Shown here: positions 1 through 5,003 of the stretch, in pieces
Layout of the letters: each line of letters starts with the position of its first letter
Numbering within the stretch: the first letter of the stretch is position 1
Assembly: GCA_002404375.1 (NCBI GenBank)
Contig: DHJO01000100.1
Coordinates: 957 to 5,959, forward strand
Length of the DNA stretch: 5,003 nucleotides
Reading direction: 5' to 3'
Source of the DNA: Gemmatimonadales bacterium UBA4718
GTDB taxonomy: Bacteria; Gemmatimonadota; Gemmatimonadetes; Gemmatimonadales; Gemmatimonadaceae
Made by a program: the position numbers and the translations under genes
Notes under the pieces: generated by a model
Told to the model about the DNA's origin: nothing
What the model saw: only the letters and a program-made list of their open reading frames with translations
Database searches by the model: none

Positions 1-667
<667 letters not shown>

Positions 668-674
668 CTTATAT

Positions 675-704
675 GGTTCCAGTTTCCTCTTTATGACTGG
701 AACC
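675..704 (+). other. Perfect 9-bp hairpin in the 23S-tRNA spacer
   Basis: GGTTCCAGT (675-683) pairs exactly with ACTGGAACC (696-704) around a 12-nt loop. It begins 8 nt after the inferred 23S 3' end. No T-tract follows, so it is not an intrinsic terminator. A local hairpin here could be a cleavage or end-protection site during rRNA maturation, but that role is inference. The rest of the 668-807 spacer has no gene that I can see. Confidence 0.6.
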
Positions 705-737
705 GACTAGCAGTAAACCAAGCGATCTAACGGTTGA

Positions 738-766
738 TTCGAACATCACACGATCACTACTACAAT
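738..766 (+). promoter_or_regulatory. Weak possible internal promoter upstream of tRNA-Asn
   Basis: TACAAT at 761-766 matches five of six bases of the sigma-70 -10 consensus. The best-spaced -35 candidate is TTCGAA at 738-743 (17-nt spacer), which is poor; TTGATT at 734-739 is a better match but sits 21 nt away. Transcription would start near 773, about 35 nt before the tRNA. The tRNA and 5S could equally be made only from the main rRNA promoter upstream, which is the default expectation. Confidence 0.2.
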
Positions 767-807
767 CCAAAGTCAAACATTGTATGTTGTCCGCGGCCTG
801 TTCCTAC

Positions 808-880
808 TGGGGTGTAGGTCAACTGGCAGACCGCCGGACTGTTAATCCGGAAGTTGCAGGTTCGAGTCCTGCCGCCCCAG
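808..880 (+). tRNA. tRNA-Asn (anticodon GUU)
   Basis: A full cloverleaf is visible. The acceptor stem TGGGGTG (808-814) pairs with CGCCCCA (873-879) with one G-U wobble. The D stem GGTC/GACC is at 817-820 and 829-832. The anticodon stem CCGGA/TCCGG (834-838, 846-850) encloses the loop CTGTTAA with anticodon GTT at 841-843. The T stem GCAGG/CCTGC (856-860, 868-872) encloses TTCGAGT. The discriminator base is G880, as expected for asparagine tRNAs. The CCA end is not encoded, since CTTTCG follows, so it must be added enzymatically. The gene lies between 23S and 5S on the same strand and is probably released from the rRNA precursor by RNase P and 3' processing. Confidence 0.97.
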
Positions 881-906
881 CTTTCGATTTTTGACAACCG
901 ATTTTC

Positions 907-1022
907 GCTGGCGACTAGAGCGCAGGGGCCACACCCGTTCCCATTCCGAACACGGTCGTTAAGCCCTGCAGCGCCGATGGTACTCCGTCCGAGAGGACGC
1001 GGGAGAGTAGGCCGTCGCCGGC
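907..1022 (+). rRNA. rrf: 5S ribosomal RNA
   Basis: The gene carries the hallmark segments CACCCGTTCCCATTCCGAA (932-950), GCGCCGATGGTACT (971-984) and GGGAGAGTAGG (1001-1011). The ends were set by the terminal helix I: GCTGGCGAC (907-915) pairs with GTCGCCGGC (1014-1022), including one U-G pair. The resulting length of 116 nt is normal for bacterial 5S. It follows tRNA-Asn by 26 nt and is followed after 8 nt by the operon terminator. Either end could be off by one to three bases. Confidence 0.96.
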
Positions 1023-1030
1023 ATCTCATT

Positions 1031-1063
1031 GGCCCGTCACGAAAGTGGCGGGCCTTTGTTTTT
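1031..1063 (+). terminator. Intrinsic terminator of the rRNA operon
   Basis: GGCCCGTCAC (1031-1040) and GTGGCGGGCC (1045-1054) form a 10-bp GC-rich stem with one G-U pair, closed by a GAAA tetraloop (a GNRA type) and followed at once by TTTGTTTTT (1055-1063). This is a textbook Rho-independent terminator directly behind 5S. It should largely insulate the rRNA operon from the downstream genes, so era needs its own promoter. Confidence 0.95.
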
Positions 1064-1135
1064 CCCGCCTCGCAACCGCAACGGCAAATGACTGGCGCGA
1101 ACTGTCACCTGCCATCTCGGTTAATCTCAGTTTTC

Positions 1136-1324
1136 AACTGAACTGAACGGGGTGTGAGGCGCCAGAGGCACTGGTGCCAGGCATCAGGTCACGACGCCCA
1201 GACTTGCTCCCGTGGCGTTCGAAGCAACTGCTTGTGCCATCACGCCGGTAGTAGAGTCTGGGCGTAGTGAACTAAGAGCTGGCACCTTCGCTACTGGCAC
1301 CTCACACCCCGTTCGGTTGCAGTT
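1136..1324. repeat. 189-nt imperfect inverted repeat: candidate structured RNA or palindromic element
   Basis: The two ends mirror each other. The outer arms are 1136-1165 and 1294-1324; the shared core GAACGGGGTGTGAGG at 1145-1159 has a perfect reverse complement at 1300-1314. These arms differ only by a C/A mismatch (1160/1299), a U-G pair (1144/1315) and one bulged base (G1319). Moving inward there is a 7x7 internal loop, an 8-bp stem (1173-1180 with 1279-1286), a 9x9 loop (1181-1189 with 1270-1278), and a 15-position stem with one mismatch (1190-1204 with 1255-1269). The ~50-nt cap holds a small AAGC-AACT-GCTT hairpin. There is no T-tract, so it is not a simple terminator. The strand is undetermined, because single mismatches favour G-U pairing on different strands. 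The rod with a central bubble recalls the general shape of 6S RNA, but I recognise no 6S sequence signature. A MITE-like or REP-like element is an alternative; no target-site duplication is evident. The neighbouring bases 1064-1135 and 1325-1373 show nothing else convincing. Confidence 0.7.
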
Positions 1325-1337
1325 CCCAACCGTTCGC

Positions 1338-1368
1338 TTGTCCATTCTCCTTTCAACAGAACTACTTT
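1338..1368 (+). promoter_or_regulatory. Possible era promoter giving a leaderless mRNA
   Basis: TTGTCC (1338-1343) resembles a -35 box. TACTTT (1363-1368) fits the loose TANNNT -10 pattern and ends 5 nt before the era ATG. Spacing between the boxes is 19 nt, longer than ideal. If used, transcription would begin at or next to the start codon, which would explain why no ribosome-binding site is present. A promoter is needed here because a strong terminator precedes the region, but the assignment is weak. Confidence 0.3.
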
Positions 1369-1373
1369 CCTAA

Positions 1374-2252
1374 ATGCCCAGAGCCGGTATCGTCACCGTG
1401 GCAGGGAAGCCGAACGTCGGGAAATCGACGCTGCTCAATCGCATCGTCGGGCAGAAGCTGAGCATCACCAGCCCCAAGCCGCAGTCGACCCGCGATCGAA
1501 TCGTCGGGATCTACACGAGCGACGACTCGCAGCTCGTGATCCTCGACACGCCTGGGCTTCTCAATCCCAAGTACCCGCTCCAGGAAGCCATGCGCTCGAC
1601 AGCCGTGCGCGCGCTCGACGAGGCCGATGTCATCATCTATCTCGCCGACGCGACAGAGGGGCAGCCTCCGCCGCTCGCCGAGGCCGCGGGACTCACGACG
1701 CCTCCGAGCGCGCCGGTCGTCGTCGCCCTCAATAAATCGGATTCACTTCCGCCGTCGCGACGCGACGACCTCGGTGCGCTCGACAATTCCGTTCTCATTT
1801 CTGCGCTCACCGGCGACGGGATTCCCGAGCTGATGGAGAAGGTCGCACAGCACCTCCCGGAGAGTCCTTTTCTCTATCCGGAAGAAGACATCAGCACACA
1901 GCCCGTTCGATTCTTCGTCGCCGAGCTGGTGAGGGAGACCGTGCTCGAGCAACTGCACGACGAGGTTCCGTACAGCGTTGCTGTGCAGGTTGAGGAATAT
2001 CGCGAGGGACGCTCCCCTCTCTACATCCGTGCTGTAATTTACGTGGAGCGTGACAGCCAGAAGGCGATCATCATCGGCAGCAAGGGCGCCCAGATCCGCA
2101 AGCTCGGAGAGTCGGCGCGAAAGAAAATCGAGACCTTTGTCGGCGAAAAAGTTTATCTCGATCTGTGGGTGAAAGTACTCGCGAACTGGCGGAAGAATCC
2201 CGGCAGTCTCTCGAGATTCGGCTATCAACTAGCAACAGGAAAGACCAAATGA
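1374..2252 (+). CDS. era: GTPase Era, 16S rRNA-binding ribosome-assembly factor
   Basis: Era binds the 3' end of 16S rRNA and promotes 30S subunit maturation, working as a GTP-driven switch in the cytoplasm, often at the membrane. The 292-residue product matches the family size (E. coli 301). The GTPase domain shows G1 GKPNVGKS (11-18), a switch-I region with SPKPQSTRD (33-41), G3 DTPG (58-61), G4 NKSD (120-123, where many Eras have NKVD or NKID) and G5 SAL (143-145). The C-terminal KH domain has a conserved entry region (PYSVAVQVEEY, 199-209), the RNA-binding GxxG loop GSKG (235-238) and the family ending LWVKVLANWRKN. The start is secure: an in-frame TAA stands immediately before the ATG and the P-loop begins ten residues in. 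No Shine-Dalgarno sequence is visible. The stop overlaps the next gene's start as ATGA, indicating translational coupling. Confidence 0.97.
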   Translation: MPRAGIVTVAGKPNVGKSTLLNRIVGQKLSITSPKPQSTRDRIVGIYTSDDSQLVILDTPGLLNPKYPLQEAMRSTAVRALDEADVIIYLADATEGQPPPLAEAAGLTTPPSAPVVVALNKSDSLPPSRRDDLGALDNSVLISALTGDGIPELMEKVAQHLPESPFLYPEEDISTQPVRFFVAELVRETVLEQLHDEVPYSVAVQVEEYREGRSPLYIRAVIYVERDSQKAIIIGSKGAQIRKLGESARKKIETFVGEKVYLDLWVKVLANWRKNPGSLSRFGYQLATGKTK

Positions 2253-2416
2253 GTTTGTCGGAGCGTCTGCTCGAGATCCTCGTGTGTCCCAAGTGCAAGT
2301 CTGAGCTCGAGTATCGTGAAGCGGAACAGGTTCTCATTTGTCACAAGTGCCGGCTTCGCTACGCCGTGCGCGATGATATCCCCATCATGCTGATCGATGA
2401 GGCGACTCCTTTCTAG
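2249..2416 (+). CDS. Trm112/YcaR-like small zinc-ribbon protein
   Basis: This 55-residue protein has two CxxC knuckles, CPKC (13-16) and CHKC (31-34), which should bind one zinc ion. The pattern of LLEILVCPKCKSEL followed by CRLRYAVRDDIPIMLIDEA is characteristic of the Trm112p-like family (E. coli YcaR, formerly UPF0434). In eukaryotes and archaea Trm112 is an activating partner of several RNA and protein methyltransferases; the role of the short bacterial forms is much less defined, so a methyltransferase partner here is inference. The start is chosen because AGGAAAG (2237-2243) is well placed as a ribosome-binding site and the ATG overlaps the era stop; the frame stays open further upstream, but that part is era read out of frame. 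Its 3' end overlaps the next gene by 20 nt. Confidence 0.9.
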   Translation: MSLSERLLEILVCPKCKSELEYREAEQVLICHKCRLRYAVRDDIPIMLIDEATPF

Positions 2417-3368
2417 CTTGGCGGTCGCAAGCCTCCTCGCCGGAGGCGCGAGGGCGCAGTCGACCACCACCGGCAGCGAGGGCGCGCTCTTTCTTCTCCT
2501 CCCAACAGGTGCACAGGCAGTGGGGATGGGGGAGGCGATGGTCGCCGCGAAGCCGGGCAGCGAGGGGATCTGGTGGAATCCTGCCTCGGTGGCCGGCCAG
2601 GAGAAACGCGAGCTCGCCATCCACCACTCCAAGACGGTTGCCGGAGTTGGCGATGCCTTTTCCTTCGTCCTTCCGTCACGATCGTATGGAACGGCGGCGC
2701 TCTCGATTAGTGTTCTGGACCTTGGCGAGCAACAGGTCACCGATGATCTCGGACAGGTGATCGGCGTCATTCTTCCCCGCGATGTCGTGCTCGCCGGTAC
2801 CTACGCGGCACAGGTCACGAAACGCTTTGACGCGGGATTCAGCTACAAGATCATTCAGCTGCGCGTCGATTGCTCGGGGCAGTGCGCGACCGTAGGGGCA
2901 GCTGTGGAGAGCTCGCGGGCCGTGGACCTTGGGGCACAGTACCGCCTGTCGGCCGGCGCGCCCCTCACTTTCGGAGCGGCGCTCAGGAACCTGGGCGGGC
3001 GACTCAACTCCACACAGACGAATCAGCGCGACCCGCTACCGACCCAGCTGGAGATCGGCGCGATGTATCGGCTGAAATTCCTCGATCGCTACGTCAAAGA
3101 CACGGAACTGCGTGCATCGGCGAGCTACGTCGACACGCGCTCATTCGGCGGGAAGGCGGTTCGCTTCGGCACCGATGTCCTGTACGAGGGGAAGGTTCAC
3201 CTGAGGGCCGGCTACGTCGGGCACGATCGCCGCGCTGACGCAACCGCCTCCCTTGGTTTCGGCCTGGAAAGCGGGTCGTTTGCATTTGACATCGCCCGCA
3301 CCTTTGGCGGGATCCCGGCGGACAATGGGCAGTCGCCGGTCTGGATCTCCCTCAGATACCTGTTTTGA
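2397..3368 (+). CDS. PorV/PorQ-type outer-membrane beta-barrel protein
   Basis: The 323-residue product begins with a Sec signal peptide: charged MRR, a hydrophobic stretch (4-16) and an ARA-Q cleavage site near residue 20. The mature part opens with the family signature LPTGAQAVGMGEAMVAAKPG (36-55) followed by WWNPAS (59-64), as in the PorV/PorQ/UPF0164 group related to FadL-like barrels. Alternating short beta segments run to the C-terminus, which ends in RYLF with a terminal phenylalanine typical of BAM-inserted barrels. DCSGQC (158-163) places two cysteines in what looks like a loop, possibly a disulfide. Relatives include PorV of the Bacteroidetes type IX secretion system, but family membership alone does not prove that role, and no other secretion gene is in view. 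The start is bounded by an in-frame TGA two codons upstream. It lacks a strong ribosome-binding site and overlaps the Trm112-like gene, so coupled translation is likely. Confidence 0.85.
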   Translation: MRRLLSSLAVASLLAGGARAQSTTTGSEGALFLLLPTGAQAVGMGEAMVAAKPGSEGIWWNPASVAGQEKRELAIHHSKTVAGVGDAFSFVLPSRSYGTAALSISVLDLGEQQVTDDLGQVIGVILPRDVVLAGTYAAQVTKRFDAGFSYKIIQLRVDCSGQCATVGAAVESSRAVDLGAQYRLSAGAPLTFGAALRNLGGRLNSTQTNQRDPLPTQLEIGAMYRLKFLDRYVKDTELRASASYVDTRSFGGKAVRFGTDVLYEGKVHLRAGYVGHDRRADATASLGFGLESGSFAFDIARTFGGIPADNGQSPVWISLRYLF

Positions 3369-4431
3369 GTCGTCGTCTCTGAAAATACTCTACGCTCTTC
3401 TGATCTTCGTTCCGATTGCGATCGTGGCGCGGCTACTGGACGCTCCACCAATCGCGGTCTTCATATTGAGCGCGCTCGCGATTGTCCCCCTCTCCGGAGT
3501 AATGGGTGCCGCGACCGAAACCGTTGCCGAGCATACAAGCCCGGCGATCGGTGGCGTCCTGAGCGCTACGATGGGGAACCTCGCCGAGCTGATCATCGCA
3601 TCAATCGCTTTGCACGCCGGACTGATCGACCTGGTGAAAGCTTCTATCACGGGGTCGATACTCAGCAACCTGCTGCTCGTTCTCGGCGTCGCGCTGTTCG
3701 CCGGAGGCCTCAAGTTCAAGGTCCAGAAGTTCAACCGGAATCTCGCCGGCCACAGTACGACTGTGTTGCTCATCGCCGTGTTCGGACTCGTGGTACCGGC
3801 GTTGTTCCACAGCCTGCACCCAGATCCCCAGCGGGTGGCCACTGTCCGGATGTCCCACTACGTCGCCTTCCTCCTCATCGCCGGCTACGTGGCCTGGCTG
3901 GTGTTCTCACTCGGGACGCATTCATCGAGTTTTGGCTCTGATACACGCGATCCACCCGTGACTGTAGCCCCAAAATGGTCGTCAAAGAAGGCAATGGCTG
4001 TGCTGGTCGCAGCAGCCATCGCGATCGGCGTGATGGCGGAAGTGCTGGTATCGGCTACTGAACAGGCGGTGAAGGTTCTGGGTCTGTCCGAATTCTTCGT
4101 CGGACTGATCCTGATTCCCATCATCGGCAATGCTGCCGAAAACAGCTCAGCGATCATAATGGCGGTGCGGAACCGGATGGATCTCGCGCTCAACATCGCC
4201 ATTGGCTCCAGCATACAGGTGGCGCTTCTGATCGCGCCGCTGTTGGTTCTTCTTGGGATGGTGTTTCACCAACCGATGGATCTCGCGTTCACGACTATGG
4301 AAGTCGCGAGTATCGCCCTGGCCGTTGGTGTCGCGTCATCAGTCATCAGAGATGCGGAGTCAAACTGGCTCGAAGGAGCCTTTTTGCTTCTGGCGTATGC
4401 GGTACTGGCAGTGGCGTTCTTTTTCTTCTGA
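3325..4431 (+). CDS. cax: Ca2+/H+ antiporter, CaxA type (CaCA superfamily)
   Basis: An integral inner-membrane exchanger expected to expel calcium in exchange for protons. The protein is almost entirely hydrophobic, about ten or eleven membrane segments, and contains both inverted alpha repeats of the CaCA superfamily: alpha-1 around LSATMGNLAELIIAS (79-93, GNLAE at 84-88) and alpha-2 around IPIIGNAAENSSAI (GNAAE at 268-272). The glutamates in the two GNxxE motifs are the expected cation ligands. The loop between the halves (HSSSFGSDTRDPP) is short and not strongly acidic. The start is uncertain. ATG 3325 is the only ATG near the right place, but it gives an 18-residue non-hydrophobic leader and overlaps the porV-like gene by 44 nt. 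Homology in pattern would start at LKILYALLIF, i.e. CTG 3379, giving about 350 residues, the usual size. A TTG at 3253 would overlap even more. No good ribosome-binding site precedes any of them. Confidence 0.92.
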   Translation: MGSRRSGSPSDTCFESSSLKILYALLIFVPIAIVARLLDAPPIAVFILSALAIVPLSGVMGAATETVAEHTSPAIGGVLSATMGNLAELIIASIALHAGLIDLVKASITGSILSNLLLVLGVALFAGGLKFKVQKFNRNLAGHSTTVLLIAVFGLVVPALFHSLHPDPQRVATVRMSHYVAFLLIAGYVAWLVFSLGTHSSSFGSDTRDPPVTVAPKWSSKKAMAVLVAAAIAIGVMAEVLVSATEQAVKVLGLSEFFVGLILIPIIGNAAENSSAIIMAVRNRMDLALNIAIGSSIQVALLIAPLLVLLGMVFHQPMDLAFTTMEVASIALAVGVASSVIRDAESNWLEGAFLLLAYAVLAVAFFFF

Positions 4432-4467
4432 TAGAGCTGAATCACCGGCGACCGGAAAACCAACGAT

Positions 4468-5003
4468 TTGCAGCAGCCGAACGCGATACGCTTTTCCCCC
4501 GACGGCGCTTCTCTCCCGGCGCACGTAAGCGCCTGGATCGCCGAACAGGAGGCATCCGTCGTCACCCTCAGCTCGGGTGACGAGCTGATGTCCATCGGCC
4601 TGCGCGCGCGTCCACGATTCGTCGTGTTTGACGCGCGGAACGAAACCGCGTCCGTGCTCGCCGCGCTCCATCGAGTGAAAAAGGATTCGTACACGGGAGT
4701 AGTTCCGTGCGCCGTGCTGTGCGGGAAGAAGAACGAAGCCCTCTCGGCGGCGTTCGACGCCGGCGCGGACGAAGTGATACGCGAGGGAATGCCGGGCCCT
4801 GAGGCGGTGCGTCGTCTCGATGCGATGTTGATTCGCTCCGAGCGCGACCTTATCGTGCATCCGTCCACTCGCCTGGCGGGGACTTCGGCGATCGAGTCGG
4901 AGATAGGCCGGCGCCTCGCGCTGGGCGACTACTTCGCGGTTTGTTACGCCGATCTCGATCACTTCAAGGAATTCAACGATCGCTACAGCTACAACGAGGG
5001 CGA
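4468..5003 (+). CDS. GGDEF protein with degenerate receiver-like N-terminus (partial, runs off the window)
   Basis: This frame stays open from a TTG at 4468 to the window edge, 178 codons plus two bases. Residues ~5-120 look like a response-regulator fold: strands FVVFDAR (51-57), VVPCAVLCGKK (78-88) and the AGADEVI (98-104) landmark of receiver domains. D55 sits at the phospho-acceptor position, but no N-terminal acidic pair is evident, and the usual Thr/Ser and Lys positions read as C85 and R105/E106, suggesting a pseudo-receiver. Residues ~131-178 open a GGDEF domain: HPSTRLAG (a variant of the usual D/N-P-L-T-x-L) and YADLDHFKEFNDRYSY (160-175) with metal-ligand D162. The GGDEF signature itself would lie just beyond the window, so cyclic-di-GMP synthesis cannot be confirmed. 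The TTG start is chosen because no ATG or GTG precedes the receiver-like part and a TGA lies 36 nt upstream in frame; the ribosome-binding site is weak. It begins 36 nt after the antiporter gene. Confidence 0.8.
   Translation, partial: MQQPNAIRFSPDGASLPAHVSAWIAEQEASVVTLSSGDELMSIGLRARPRFVVFDARNETASVLAALHRVKKDSYTGVVPCAVLCGKKNEALSAAFDAGADEVIREGMPGPEAVRRLDAMLIRSERDLIVHPSTRLAGTSAIESEIGRRLALGDYFAVCYADLDHFKEFNDRYSYNEG

Noticed and set aside
675..704. Spacer hairpin as an intrinsic terminator after 23S
   Set aside because: No T-run follows the stem, and the tRNA and 5S genes downstream would be cut off from the operon.
891..919. A perfect TTGACA (891-896) in the tRNA-5S spacer as a promoter for 5S
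   Set aside because: The -10 position at normal spacing falls inside the 5S gene on a poor match (ACTAGA), so transcription would start within 5S and could not yield the full RNA.
1136..1324. Calling the inverted repeat a 6S RNA gene outright
   Set aside because: The overall rod shape and length fit, but I could not find a 6S sequence signature or a convincing promoter, and the strand is undetermined; it is left as an unassigned element.
1136..1324. Calling the inverted repeat an insertion sequence or CRISPR array
   Set aside because: There is no transposase frame, no evident target duplication, and only two mirrored arms rather than regularly spaced direct repeats.
2225..2770. 181-codon minus-strand open frame opposite the Trm112-like and PorV-like genes
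   Set aside because: The plus-strand genes have clear family signatures, signal peptide and overlaps, while the minus-strand product shows none.
4266..4962. Two ~200-codon open frames on the minus strand
   Set aside because: They lie opposite the antiporter and GGDEF genes, overlap each other, and have low-complexity compositions typical of antisense shadows in GC-rich DNA; I see no recognisable domain.

Overview
The window looks like chromosomal DNA of a GC-rich bacterium, all genes on the + strand. It starts inside a 23S rRNA gene, closes that rRNA operon, and then enters a tightly packed protein-coding cluster. The organism is most likely a member of Gemmatimonadota. This is inferred from the 23S 3' end, the wording of Era, a PorV/PorQ-type outer-membrane protein and the style of the GGDEF protein. 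No database search was possible, so the phylum is a moderate-confidence guess.

Positions 1-1063 hold the distal part of an rRNA operon: the last ~667 nt of 23S rRNA, a 140-nt spacer with a perfect 9-bp hairpin, a complete tRNA-Asn(GUU), 5S rRNA, and a strong intrinsic terminator. The tRNA lies between 23S and 5S, an uncommon place for it.

Positions 1064-1373 contain no protein gene. Most of the stretch (1136-1324) is a ~189-nt imperfect inverted repeat that would fold into one long rod: an outer stem, a 7x7 internal loop, an 8-bp stem, a 9x9 central bubble, a 15-position inner stem and a ~50-nt cap. I do not recognise it. It is the best candidate here for something undescribed, either a structured RNA or a palindromic mobile or regulatory element.

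Positions 1374-5003 carry era (ribosome-assembly GTPase), a 55-residue Trm112/YcaR-like zinc-ribbon protein, a PorV/PorQ-type outer-membrane beta-barrel protein, a CaxA-type Ca2+/H+ antiporter and the 5' part of a GGDEF protein with a receiver-like N-terminus. The first four overlap or abut (4-nt, 20-nt and about 44-nt overlaps) and the fifth begins 36 nt after the fourth, so they are probably co-transcribed and translationally coupled. No single pathway unites them. Era joins the rRNA operon in a ribosome-biogenesis theme, while the other genes concern the envelope, calcium and signalling.
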